From contig JAJEGW010000050.1 in the NCBI GenBank assembly GCA_022819605.1, forward strand, positions 1-58,099: 58,099 nucleotides of DNA, read 5' to 3'. Position 1 is the stretch's first letter, and each line of letters begins with the position of its first letter. The notes under the pieces were generated by a model. That model was not told the origin of the DNA. It saw only the letters and a list, made by a program, of their open reading frames with translations, and did not search any database. Shown piece by piece: positions 37,569-46,438 of this stretch. The translations under genes and the position numbers were made by a program. The stretch is from Silicimonas sp. Lineage in GTDB: Bacteria > Pseudomonadota > Alphaproteobacteria > Rhodobacterales > Rhodobacteraceae.

Positions 37569-38902
37569 TTGACCACCTCCTCCGATTGCAATGCAAATCC
37601 CGTGACCGCGCGGCGCCGATCAAGATGCCTGCGCGCTGCCGAGAGTATCTCCTCTTCCGTAACCGCCTGCAGGATGCCTGGCCAGGCGTCGATGTCATCT
37701 ACCGAAAGGCCAGTCACCAGCCCGCGTCCGTAGATGTTGGCCAGATTCGAGATGTCGTCACGGGCATAGATCTCCGAAGCCCGGATCTGCGTCTTGATAC
37801 GCTCGAGTTCTTCCGCATCCACGCCCTCTTCCAAGAACTCGGCAACCGCCTCGTCCAGAAGCGACTCGGCCTCTTCCAGCGACACGCCCTCGACAGGCAC
37901 GATTGCCAGCCCGAAGTTTGTATCGTCCAGCGCCCGGTCCCGATACCAGGCCGAGGTGTACACCGCCTGGGGATCGTCGAACTGCAGCTTCCGCGCCAGA
38001 ACCGAGGTGGTCGACGAGCCTCCCAGAACCTGCGCAAGCATTGCAAGGGCCGCCGCCTCCTTCTGGTCCCCTGGATCTCGCTCGGGCACGAGATACATGC
38101 GGGTCACGTAGTCATTGCCGATCCGGGGATCCGAGAAACTAAGGCGCCGTTCGGCCAGTTGCGGGGGCTCGGAAGGACGGTTGCGCACCCGCACGTTCGG
38201 ATTGGGCGGTATGAGTCCGTAATGCCTTTCGGCAAGCTCCCTGACTTCATCCGGATCCACGTCGCCAGCCACCACGAGGATCGCGTTGTTCGGTCCATAA
38301 TGCTGCCTGTAGAAGGACACTGCATCTTCGAGCGTCAACGCCTCGGCTTCGTGTTTCCAGCCGATGACGGGCACGCCGTACGGGTGGTTCAGGAACGCCG
38401 CCGCATTTATCTGCTCCCTGAACATGGCACTGGGATCGCTGTCGACGCGCTGCTTCCGCTCTTCGATGACAACGTCCCGCTCTGTTGAAATGTCTTCCTC
38501 GACGAGCGCCAGACCATCCATGCGGCTGGCTTCCATCCCCATCACGAGATCGAGACGATCCGCAGCGATTCGTTGAAAGTAGGCCGTGAAGTCATGGGAC
38601 GTGAATGCATTGTCTGTGCCCCCGTTGCGGGAAACGACGTCGGACAGTTCGCCCGACGCAAGATCGTCCGTGGCCTTGAACATGAGATGTTCGAGAAAGT
38701 GAGCGATTCCCGACTCGCCGGGCGGCTCGTCAGCGGCGCCGACCCGATACCAGACCATGTGGACAACGACCGGAGCGCGGTGATCCTCGATCACGACCGC
38801 TTCCAGGCCATTCTCGAGTTCGAACGTGGTGACCTCGGCGGCTCGGAGCGAGCCGGGAAGGGCGACAAGGGTCATCGTCAAAGCAAGAACTAAGTTGTGC
38901 AT
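37565..38902 (-). CDS. M16-family zinc peptidase (active subunit)
   Basis: 445 residues from ATG 38902, behind GAGGAG at six-base spacing; upstream reading to 39040 is not signal-like. Signal peptide LVLALTMTLVALPGSLRA. Catalytic HFLEH in GIAHFLEHLMFKAT with the downstream Glu in ISTERDVVIEE. First gene of a two-gene unit with the zinc-less paralogue. Probably degrades peptides in the periplasm. Confidence 0.93.
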   Translation of the reverse strand: MHNLVLALTMTLVALPGSLRAAEVTTFELENGLEAVVIEDHRAPVVVHMVWYRVGAADEPPGESGIAHFLEHLMFKATDDLASGELSDVVSRNGGTDNAFTSHDFTAYFQRIAADRLDLVMGMEASRMDGLALVEEDISTERDVVIEERKQRVDSDPSAMFREQINAAAFLNHPYGVPVIGWKHEAEALTLEDAVSFYRQHYGPNNAILVVAGDVDPDEVRELAERHYGLIPPNPNVRVRNRPSEPPQLAERRLSFSDPRIGNDYVTRMYLVPERDPGDQKEAAALAMLAQVLGGSSTTSVLARKLQFDDPQAVYTSAWYRDRALDDTNFGLAIVPVEGVSLEEAESLLDEAVAEFLEEGVDAEELERIKTQIRASEIYARDDISNLANIYGRGLVTGLSVDDIDAWPGILQAVTEEEILSAARRHLDRRRAVTGFALQSEEVVK

Positions 38903-39559
38903 GGGCGCTCCTCGTGCGGCAGGCTGCAGCAAGAATTGGTGCGAGTTCTTCGCACAGTCAACTCGCATTTGCGTGACTGTCTGGATACAGGAGTGGCCTA
39001 AGGGATGACAGGTCCGACATCGCGATGCGCCAATGCTCAAACGGCTGCTTCAAGCGCATCGCGTTCACTGCAAGAGTTCGCTGGCATGGTTGGCAGCAGT
39101 TGCGATTCGCATCTCGGTGCGCCGAAACACAGGAGTTCACGGACCCGGGATGTCATGCCCATCGGGCACTTTTTGCGGCCACACGACCAACCCCGAGATT
39201 GCAGTTGCATACATGCCTGCCCCTTATCCTATCTTCGGGTCATGGGCTGGAGATGACCACATGCAATCACCATCCTCGAAGTCTTCAGCCAATGCGCCGT
39301 TGCCTGGAGCAGCACCAGGAGAGGACGGGCTCGATTCAAGAATGCAGACTGTCCCGCTCAGCGCGTGATGCGGCAACACGACGTCTTAGAACGAGCAGAC
39401 ACTAACTGTGTTCCTTGCTGCACCGGCCTCGGGCACATCATTGCGGCGCCCTGTTCTCGAATTGGAAGAACGGGTGCCCGATCATCAAGACAACTTGTGC
39501 CTCGCAATGCGATTTTCGTGCAACCGGACACCATCCAGTCCGGTTGACGGGTCCAGGCA
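38903..39559. other. Long intergenic stretch at the left edge of the sugar cassette
   Basis: About 650 bases without a gene I can support; open frames here are short and have no family-like text. A 9-bp stem CAACCGGAC/GTCCGGTTG (39521-39546, 8-base loop) lies just past the end of the dehydrogenase gene but has no U-tract. Otherwise nothing recognised. Confidence 0.5.
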
Positions 39560-40558
39560 TCAGTATTCCGGCTCCACGGCCACACCCTCGCGCCTCGATC
39601 GATCGCAAGCCAGCGCGATGGCAAGGGCCGTACGCCCGTCTTCTTCGGTGACGGATGGCGGACGCCCTTCCTGAATTGCGGCCTGAAATTCGTCAAGCGC
39701 GTGGTAGAACGACGCATCGTAGCGTTCCAGGAAGAAATGCTTGAGCGTCTCACGCGCAACGGTCTTTTGGCCATCCCAGCGAACGAGGTTGTCGTCGCGG
39801 TGGTTTTCCGTTTGCAACATGCCCTTGGTGCCGAATGCCTCCAGCCTCTGGTCGAAGCCGTAGGCACAAGCACGTGAATTGTTGACATGAACCAGCGCGC
39901 CGGAGGGCATTTTCAGCACGGTCATGGTCAGATCGACATCGCCCTCGGCACCGATTTCGGGATCGAACACGCAACTGCCGGTCGCAAACACTTCCACGGG
40001 CCGCTCGCCAGCAATCCAGCACAACAGGTCGATGTCGTGGATCGTTGCGTCGAGAAAATACCCGCCGGAAGCGCGCACATAGTCGATCGGCGGCGGCGCG
40101 GGTTCACGACTCCAGCTCATCAGCATGTTGACCGAGCCGATCTCGCCCGCCCGGACCGCGCGCTGCAAGGCGGCGTTGTCCGGATCGAACCGGCGGTTGA
40201 ATCCCAGCATGAACGGCACCGGGTGTGCCTTCAGGCAGGCCAGTGCGCGGTCCACGCGCTCCAGCGTCTGGTCCAGCGGCTTCTCGCAATAGATCGGCTT
40301 GCCGACCTTCGCAAAGGCTTCGACATATTCGACATGGGTGTTGGTTGGAGAGGCGATGACCACGGCATCTACCGACGGGTCGCCCAGCACAACATCCAGA
40401 TCGGCACTTGCCGTGCCGCCGTAAAGGGCCGCCGCGTCCTCCGCCGAAGCCAGATTGGGGTTGAATACGGTGACCAGGCGCAGTCCGGGATGCGCGTTGA
40501 TCTTCGGACCGTAGACATGGGCCATGCGCCCGCTTCCAAGCAGCGCAACTCCCAGCAT
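39560..40558 (-). CDS. Gfo/Idh/MocA-family oxidoreductase (inositol 2-dehydrogenase-like)
   Basis: NAD(P)-dependent sugar or polyol dehydrogenase, 332 residues. Rossmann motif VALLGSGRMAHVYGPKI, catalytic Lys in YCEKPLDQTLERVD (EKP motif), and DATIHDIDLLCWI with the His of the substrate site. The text resembles inositol 2-dehydrogenases (IolG). It follows the GMC oxidoreductase by 13 bases on the same strand and should be in its operon. Confidence 0.88.
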   Translation of the reverse strand: MLGVALLGSGRMAHVYGPKINAHPGLRLVTVFNPNLASAEDAAALYGGTASADLDVVLGDPSVDAVVIASPTNTHVEYVEAFAKVGKPIYCEKPLDQTLERVDRALACLKAHPVPFMLGFNRRFDPDNAALQRAVRAGEIGSVNMLMSWSREPAPPPIDYVRASGGYFLDATIHDIDLLCWIAGERPVEVFATGSCVFDPEIGAEGDVDLTMTVLKMPSGALVHVNNSRACAYGFDQRLEAFGTKGMLQTENHRDDNLVRWDGQKTVARETLKHFFLERYDASFYHALDEFQAAIQEGRPPSVTEEDGRTALAIALACDRSRREGVAVEPEY

Positions 40559-40571
40559 GGCGTTCTCCCTT

Positions 40572-42167
40572 CTAACTGCGCGCGTCTTCGGCGATCAGGG
40601 CAGCTCCCTTTTCGCCGATCATGATGGCGGCGGCGTTGGTGTTGCCGGTCACGATGCGCGGCATGATCGATGCATCTGCTACACGCAACCCGTCAATGCC
40701 GCGGACCCGCAGGCGCGGATCCACAACCGCATCCGCCCCGGTCCCCATCTTGCAGGTGCCCACCGGATGCAGCAGCGACAGCCCCGATGCACGGCAATAG
40801 TCCAGCAGTTCTTCGTCCGACTGAACGTCCGCGCCGGGTGAGATCTCGCTTTCGACGCAATCGGCCATCGGCACTGTCGCAGCAATCTTGCGTCCGAATT
40901 TCAACCCCGCAATTGCGGCACGTCGGTCCGCCTCGTCGGCGAAAAAGTTGAACTGAATCGCCGGCTGATCCCAAGCGTGCGGGCCAGTGATGCACACGTG
41001 CCCGCGCGAATTGGGGCGCATGTGCTCGGCCAGGATCGTAAATCCCGAGAAGGGATGCGGCTTCAGCCGCTCATCCGTACACCAGGCCATGAACGTCACC
41101 ATCATGTCGGGCCGGTCGATGTCCGGTCCCGAGCGGATGAAGGTGTTGGAATAGTTGCCGTTGTCGGCAAACGGCCCGGTGCGGAGCAGCAAATAGCGCA
41201 GCAACTGGAATCCGCCCTTCAGCTTGTTGTTGTAGAGATCGTTGACGGTGGACTTCACTGTCGAGCGATATGCGGCACCGATGCCGAAATGGTCCTGCAA
41301 GTTTTCGCCCACTCCTGGCAGATGGTGCAGGGTTTCGATCCCGTGTGACCGCAGGTGCGCTTCAGGGCCAATGCCCGAGATCTGCAGCAATTGAGGCGAA
41401 TTGAATGTGCCGCCGCAGAGTATGACCTCGCGACGCACGCGCGCCGAATTCGAACCGCCCTTGTCCGTCCAAGTCACGCCGGTCGCCCGTTTCCCCTCGA
41501 TCTCGATGCGTTCGACCATCGCGTGGAGCCGAAGATCGATGTTTCGCTTGGCGGGTCCCCTGAGGTAGCCAGCCGCGGTGCTCCAGCGGCGCCCATTGCG
41601 GGTCGTTGTCTGGACGTAACCCGTTCCCTCCTGCCGGGCCCCGTTGAAGTCACCGTTGCGCGGCACGCCAAGTGCGACCGATGCGGCGTGAAAGGCCTCG
41701 CCCAGCTTGTGTTCCGTGCGCAGGTCTGAAACCGCAACTGGTCCGCCGGTGCCGTGATACGCGTCGGTGCCACGTTCCTGATCCTCGCAGGACTTGAAAT
41801 AGGGCAGGACGTCGTCCCAGCCCCAGCCGGTGCACCCTGCGTCAGCCCAGCCGTCGAAGTCCTGCGGCTGGCCGCGCATGTAGATCATGCCGTTGATCGC
41901 ACCGGTGCCGCCCAGAACCTTGCCGCGCGGTTGAAACAGGCGGCGTCCCATCAAATGCGGCTCGGGCTGGCTTTCGTAGCACCAGTTCACTGTCGGGTTG
42001 TCATAAAGCATTGAATAACCGAGAGGAATGTGAATGAACGGATTGCGGCCCCGCCCGCCGGCCTCAAGCAGCAGCACCGAATGCCCTGCTTCGGCCAACC
42101 GCCCCGCGACGGCACAACCTGCGGACCCGGCGCCGACAACCGCAAAATCATGGTCTCCGGTCGTCAT
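40572..42167 (-). CDS. GMC-family FAD oxidoreductase (choline dehydrogenase-like)
   Basis: 531 residues from ATG 42167; an in-frame start at 42212 is possible. N-terminal FAD fold FAVVGAGSAGCAVAGRLAEA with VLLLEAG, the GMC signature RGKVLGGTGAINGMIYMRG, and the C-terminal catalytic block SLLHPVGTCKMG with the second His/Asn in ASIMPRIVTGNTNAAAIMIG. Oxidises primary alcohols or polyols. Divergent from the regulator gene at 42334; its promoter should lie in 42168-42333, which contains the palindrome. Confidence 0.92.
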   Translation of the reverse strand: MTTGDHDFAVVGAGSAGCAVAGRLAEAGHSVLLLEAGGRGRNPFIHIPLGYSMLYDNPTVNWCYESQPEPHLMGRRLFQPRGKVLGGTGAINGMIYMRGQPQDFDGWADAGCTGWGWDDVLPYFKSCEDQERGTDAYHGTGGPVAVSDLRTEHKLGEAFHAASVALGVPRNGDFNGARQEGTGYVQTTTRNGRRWSTAAGYLRGPAKRNIDLRLHAMVERIEIEGKRATGVTWTDKGGSNSARVRREVILCGGTFNSPQLLQISGIGPEAHLRSHGIETLHHLPGVGENLQDHFGIGAAYRSTVKSTVNDLYNNKLKGGFQLLRYLLLRTGPFADNGNYSNTFIRSGPDIDRPDMMVTFMAWCTDERLKPHPFSGFTILAEHMRPNSRGHVCITGPHAWDQPAIQFNFFADEADRRAAIAGLKFGRKIAATVPMADCVESEISPGADVQSDEELLDYCRASGLSLLHPVGTCKMGTGADAVVDPRLRVRGIDGLRVADASIMPRIVTGNTNAAAIMIGEKGAALIAEDARS

Positions 42168-42278
42168 CGATCCGTTCACCCTGCTTGGAGTCTTGTCGGC
42201 CAAGGGTGACATGACGGGCGACAGGGCCGGAACAAGGCAATTGTCAGATTTGGACGAAATTTCCCTCTTTCACGTCCG

Positions 42279-42292
42279 TGATCTATAGATCA
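42279..42292. promoter_or_regulatory. 14-bp perfect palindrome between the GMC operon and the regulator
   Basis: TGATCTATAGATCA, self-complementary over all 14 bases, 41 bases before the GTG of the winged-helix/solute-binding regulator and about 110 bases from the start of the divergent GMC gene. The position suits an operator for the dimeric regulator, controlling itself and the GMC-dehydrogenase operon. Confidence 0.55.
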
Positions 42293-42333
42293 TCAGATAT
42301 GGACAACTTGAATGCCGAACCTGGAGCAATAGA

Positions 42334-44037
42334 GTGACACGCGCAGAACTCTTGCGAATCCTGAATTTCGTGGATGCCAATCGCGAGATTTCCGAAAAGC
42401 GGACGGGACTGTCAACGACTGATGCACGCTGGAACATAATCTCCTACGCCATGCGCCGACACCTGGAAGGCAAGCTGCTGACCACGACCTCCGCGGCGAT
42501 GGCGGCCGATGTGCCTTATGGTACGGCAATGCGGCGGATATCAGAGCTGATCGACCAGAAGTTACTGCACAAGAGGCCGAAGTCGAAATCAGGAAAGTCC
42601 TTCTCCCTGCATCCTACGCGAAAGCTGATCGAAGAGTTCGAGAGCTTCGCCATGCAGCTCAAGGCCGTGGTCGGCAATACGTTCGGCTTCAATACCGGAG
42701 ACGGAGAGATCAGCGACTTCTACTTCGGCGGATATTACATGGCCTCGCGAATCCTGCCCTACCCCAGTGCCATGCGAACCGGTGTCGGCTATGACCGGAC
42801 ATTCAGGATTCTCTGCTCGATCGATCCGACGTTCAAGACATTGAGAGAGTTTTCGTCCGATCTGGATGAACTCTGCGGCACGAAGATCGAAATCACGAAC
42901 CTGCCGCTGGACGATCTGCACAGCGAGATCATGGAAAGCGCAAAGCAATCCGTTCCGGAATACGACCTGATTGCAATTGACCTTCCCTGGGTCGGTCAAC
43001 TTTCCGAGGAAGGCGTGATCGAACCGCTGGACGAGATAATGCGCCAGGAACGCTACAACCCGTCCGACTTTCACAACGCCGCCTTTCGCGGGTCCTTCTG
43101 GCGCGACAGGCAGTTCGGCCTGCCGATCCAGCCGACGGCGGAGCTGTTGTTCTGCCGTTCGGACCTGTTTGCCGACGCTGGCCTTTCGATCCCGCGCACC
43201 ACCGACGAAGTGCTGTTTGCTGCACGCGTCCTCCACCGCTCGGGCTTCAACATGGCCGGCATCGTAATGAATTTCGGACGGGGTACGCCGGTCGCCCACA
43301 CCTTCGTCCAGACGCTGGCGGATTTCGGTCAGCCCATCATCAGTCTCAAGCCGATTGGCGATGAATTTGACCTTAGCGAAATTGCAGGCGAGAACCATCG
43401 CCCGCAACTCGATACCGATCCTGCGCGACAAGCCGCCGAGTACTTGCTGGAACTGCTTGATCTGTCCCACAAGGACAGCCTGGTCTGCAACTGGGATCGC
43501 CGCATCCGGATCTTCTCGGAAGGCCATGCCGCGATGACCTATGGCTGGAGCGTCCGGGCGGCGGCTTTTGAACTGAACGACGCGTCTCCTGCCCACGGCA
43601 AGGTCCACTATGCACCGCATCCGCACGCGCCCGGCGCGCACACGGTCTCTCCGATCGGAGGATTTTCGCTGGCGATGCCGGCAGGACTCAGCAGCGAACG
43701 CAAAAAGGCATCGTGGAAGGTGATGGAATTCCTGACCAGACCCGAGATGCTGAAATGGTATGTCCAGAACGGTAACCTTTCCAGCCCCCGGTTTTCGACC
43801 AGTGCCGACCCTGAGGTACAGGCCATGAGCCCGCTGATCAGTGAAATCGACGGCATGGAACGCCGCGGCGAACTGCAGATCTGGCCGCGCCCGCCGATCC
43901 CGGAATTCAGCGACATTCTGGGAATTCTTGGCAACGAGATTCACTTGATGCTGCAGGGCGAGGCGACGCCTGCCGTCGCGCTTGGCAATGCGCAAAACCG
44001 CATTGACGCTCTGATGCGGGCGCACGGACATTACTGA
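42334..44037 (+). CDS. Putative one-component regulator: winged helix fused to a family-1 solute-binding domain
   Basis: 567 residues starting at GTG 42334 (GGAG eight bases before). Residues 1-100 read as a helix-turn-helix of the MarR/winged-helix type (ISYAMRRHLEGKLLTTTSAA, VPYGTAMRRISELIDQKLLH). Residues about 150-550 read as an extracellular solute-binding protein family 1 (MalE-like): YDLIAIDLPWVGQLSEEGVI, QFGLPIQPTAELLFCRSDL, AAMTYGWSVRAAAFELN, SWKVMEFLTRPEMLKWYV. There is no signal peptide or membrane segment, so the binding domain should be cytoplasmic and act as ligand sensor. The neighbouring sugar importer and dehydrogenases are likely targets. I do not know a characterised protein of this layout. 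Confidence 0.8.
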   Translation: MTRAELLRILNFVDANREISEKRTGLSTTDARWNIISYAMRRHLEGKLLTTTSAAMAADVPYGTAMRRISELIDQKLLHKRPKSKSGKSFSLHPTRKLIEEFESFAMQLKAVVGNTFGFNTGDGEISDFYFGGYYMASRILPYPSAMRTGVGYDRTFRILCSIDPTFKTLREFSSDLDELCGTKIEITNLPLDDLHSEIMESAKQSVPEYDLIAIDLPWVGQLSEEGVIEPLDEIMRQERYNPSDFHNAAFRGSFWRDRQFGLPIQPTAELLFCRSDLFADAGLSIPRTTDEVLFAARVLHRSGFNMAGIVMNFGRGTPVAHTFVQTLADFGQPIISLKPIGDEFDLSEIAGENHRPQLDTDPARQAAEYLLELLDLSHKDSLVCNWDRRIRIFSEGHAAMTYGWSVRAAAFELNDASPAHGKVHYAPHPHAPGAHTVSPIGGFSLAMPAGLSSERKKASWKVMEFLTRPEMLKWYVQNGNLSSPRFSTSADPEVQAMSPLISEIDGMERRGELQIWPRPPIPEFSDILGILGNEIHLMLQGEATPAVALGNAQNRIDALMRAHGHY

Positions 44038-44622
44038 GTTCCAACAGTTTCCCGCAAAAGGACTCATTTTGGACATCTTTGCTCTCGTGCCACGCGGGCG
44101 CCATGGTGCACGCTCCTCTTGTCGCGGATGGGTAAGCGCTGCCGGAACGCGTTTTCAGTGGGCGAGACCAACGCTCGGCCCGTGTGAACTCCAAGGAGGG
44201 AAGTCGGTAGTCAGCTGCCTCTCCCTGAAGGGAGAGGCTTTTGAAGGGCGAAAGCCCCGAAGGCCCAGGCCGATCAGCACGAGAAAGGAGAATGCCGTCC
44301 AATCTACCCTGAACCATACGATCACGACCCAGCCTGGGATGCTTCCTCAGTCCCAGGCATTGGAAGAGTCGCTTGCAGACACGCCTGATCAGGCACGAAG
44401 CAGGGCGATTCCAAGCGCGTGTGGTCAGGTTGTGCGAGGGGAACCCGGCTTCGGCCGGCGTCACCGGGGAAGCCTCGGCGACCGCGCGAGCGGCGTAAGC
44501 CGCATTGTCTTCCTTCACGTGAGCGGGCGGTGCCTATCGCCCGTTCCGCCTGTAACGCAACAGCAAGAGAGGCGCGCTTGTCTCCCCAACCTGAACGCCG
44601 GGGTTTCCAGCGCGAAAATCAG
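44038..44622. other. Leader region before the ribose-type importer operon
   Basis: About 585 bases without a supported gene. It holds the terminator-like hairpin at 44218-44243, a 12-bp perfect palindrome GCCTGATCAGGC at 44383-44394, a small GGGCGAAAGCCC hairpin near 44247, and a CCCGGCTTCGGCCGGCGTCACC stretch (44447-44465 region) like the dispersed intergenic hairpin repeats of alphaproteobacteria. The importer promoter must lie here; I cannot place it. Confidence 0.45.
44218..44243 (+). terminator. Terminator-like hairpin after the regulator gene
   Basis: CCTCTCCCT and AGGGAGAGG pair over 9 bp around a 2-base turn (so in practice 8 bp and a 4-base loop), followed by CTTTT. It lies 180 bases after the regulator stop and 380 bases before the importer, so it could end the regulator transcript or act as an attenuator for the importer leader. 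Confidence 0.6.
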
Positions 44623-45585
44623 ATGAAAATCAAGTCAAAACTGGGTTTGGCGATCGGTGCCATGGCCATGGCCGGATCCATGACCACGGCGACTTTTGCC
44701 GCGGACATCAGCATGGCCTTCATCGTCAAGGACATGAACAATCCTTACTACTGGCGCATGGGCGACGGGGCCAAGCGCGCAGCTGCGGAGCTTGGCATCG
44801 AACTGTCCTATGTCTCGGCCGAGTTCAACGGCGACATCGAGGGCCAGATCGCGGTGGTCGAAACCGAAATCATTAAGGGTCACGACGCGATCGTTCTGGT
44901 CCCGATGAACGGTACCGCACTGATCCCCAAAGTGCTGGAGGCCAACGCCGCCGGGATACCCGTGATCACCGCCGACACGCGGGTTGATGACGGCCCGGCC
45001 AAGGTCGAGACCTTTGTGGGTCTGGATGAGCAGACCTCGTTTGCCGGCATGGCACAATGGGTCGTCGATCAGCTGGGCGGCAAAGGCCAGGTCGCAATTC
45101 TCGAAGGCTTCCGCGGCAGCTCGACCGCCGAGCTTCGGCTGAACGGCATGATGGATGTGTTCAACGCCAATGACGGCATCGTGGTGGTGGCATCGATTGC
45201 CGCCGATTGGGACCAGGAGAAGGGCCTGAAAGCGGCAGAAGACATCCTTCAGTCGCACCCCGACGTTGACGCGATTATCGGTTCCAATGACTTGATGGCG
45301 CTGGGTGCGGTTCAGGCCGTCAAGGGTGCGGGCAAGCTGGATGACATCATCGTGGTCGGCGACGACGCGATTCCGTCGGCACTGGCTGCCCTTAGGTCCG
45401 GTGAACTGAACGCGACCATCGACGGCAACACCGACCTGGTGGGCTACGAGGCAGTGATGGCCGCGTATCGTCATGTTACAAAGGGCGAAGAGCTGGACGA
45501 CTGGATCGTTGTCGAATCCTCGATTATGGTGGCCGAGGACGTGACTGACGAATACCTTGCCGGTCGCGGCATCGAACTGGAATAA
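44623..45585 (+). CDS. Sugar ABC transporter substrate-binding protein (ribose type)
   Basis: Periplasmic binding protein of the RbsB/LacI-like class, 320 residues from ATG 44623. Signal peptide LGLAIGAMAMAGSMTTATFA. ISMAFIVKDMNNPYYWRMGD is the usual first strand; VPMNGTALIPKVLEANAAGI and AIIGSNDLMALGAVQAVKGA follow. A frame extending to 44419 is not signal-like. First gene of an importer plus dehydrogenase operon. Ligand may be a pentose, fructose-type sugar or inositol. Confidence 0.9.
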   Translation: MKIKSKLGLAIGAMAMAGSMTTATFAADISMAFIVKDMNNPYYWRMGDGAKRAAAELGIELSYVSAEFNGDIEGQIAVVETEIIKGHDAIVLVPMNGTALIPKVLEANAAGIPVITADTRVDDGPAKVETFVGLDEQTSFAGMAQWVVDQLGGKGQVAILEGFRGSSTAELRLNGMMDVFNANDGIVVVASIAADWDQEKGLKAAEDILQSHPDVDAIIGSNDLMALGAVQAVKGAGKLDDIIVVGDDAIPSALAALRSGELNATIDGNTDLVGYEAVMAAYRHVTKGEELDDWIVVESSIMVAEDVTDEYLAGRGIELE

Positions 45586-45616
45586 TCCAGTCAGCCGATC
45601 GGACGGCCAATGCCGA

Positions 45617-45649
45617 GAGATGGCCGGGTCGCGCCCGGCCATCTCGTTT
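45617..45649 (+). terminator. Intercistronic hairpin with short U-tract after the binding-protein gene
   Basis: 12-bp perfect stem GAGATGGCCGGG/CCCGGCCATCTC, 5-base loop, followed by GTTTT. It lies between the binding protein and the ATPase and probably acts as a partial terminator or mRNA stabiliser that keeps binding-protein level high. Confidence 0.7.
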
Positions 45650-45664
45650 TGAACAGGGAATTGA

Positions 45665-46435
45665 ATGATGCCGGACCCTACTCCGCTGGTCGAAATGCGG
45701 CACATTTCAAAACACTTTGGCGGCATACAGGCGCTGACCGACGCGCAGCTTGAGCTATATCCGGGCGAGGTTCTCGGCGTTCTGGGACACAACGGTGCCG
45801 GGAAGTCCACGCTGATCAAGATCCTTGCGGGCGCCGAAACGGCCAACGCGGGCGCAATCTTTGTCGAAGGGCACGAGGCGCACATCAATGACCCGAACGA
45901 CGCTCGCGCCTATGGCATCGAGACGATCTATCAGGAACTGGCGCTCTGCGGCAATCTGAACGCCCCGGCAAACGTCTACATGGGGCGCGAACTGCACAAG
46001 TGGGGCTTTCTTCGCAAGAACGCGATGAAAGCCGAAGCGACAAAGGCGCTCAGTCGCCTGAACATCCGCATCCAGTCGCTCGACGTCGAGGTCGAAAGCA
46101 TGTCGGGCGGTCAGCGTCAGGCGATCTCGATCAGCCGCGCGGTGCATTTCGACACCAAGATCCTGATCATGGACGAACCGACCGCGGCCCTCGGCATGGA
46201 AGAAAGCAGAATGGTCATGGAATTGACCGTGGAACTGAAGAAGCAGGGCATCGGAATCATCTGGATCAGCCATGACATTCACGAGGTTTTCAATTTCACT
46301 GACCGGATCACGATCCTGCACGGCGGGAAAAACGTGGTGACCGCCCCGACGAAGGAATTCTCCCAAGACGAAATCGTGTCGATGATCATTTCCGGTCTTG
46401 CCGTGGAGCGCGGCACGTCTGCGGCAGGGGGCTGA
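45665..46435 (+). CDS. Sugar ABC transporter ATP-binding protein, single-domain (FrcA type)
   Basis: 256 residues, a single ATPase domain, unlike the double-domain RbsA/XylG (about 500 residues). Walker A LGHNGAGKSTLIKILAG, signature MSGGQRQAISISRAVHFD, Walker B LIMDEPTAALG, switch ISHDIHEVFNFTDR. The single-domain form with a ribose-type permease matches FrcA-like fructose importers of rhizobia. Two consecutive ATGs (45665, 45668). Three bases lie between its stop and the permease. Confidence 0.92.
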   Translation: MMPDPTPLVEMRHISKHFGGIQALTDAQLELYPGEVLGVLGHNGAGKSTLIKILAGAETANAGAIFVEGHEAHINDPNDARAYGIETIYQELALCGNLNAPANVYMGRELHKWGFLRKNAMKAEATKALSRLNIRIQSLDVEVESMSGGQRQAISISRAVHFDTKILIMDEPTAALGMEESRMVMELTVELKKQGIGIIWISHDIHEVFNFTDRITILHGGKNVVTAPTKEFSQDEIVSMIISGLAVERGTSAAGG

Positions 46436-46438
46436 GAG

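Noticed and set aside
39358-39888. Minus-strand open frame of 176 codons at the end of the dehydrogenase gene
   Set aside because: Overlaps the real gene in another frame and has no protein-like content.
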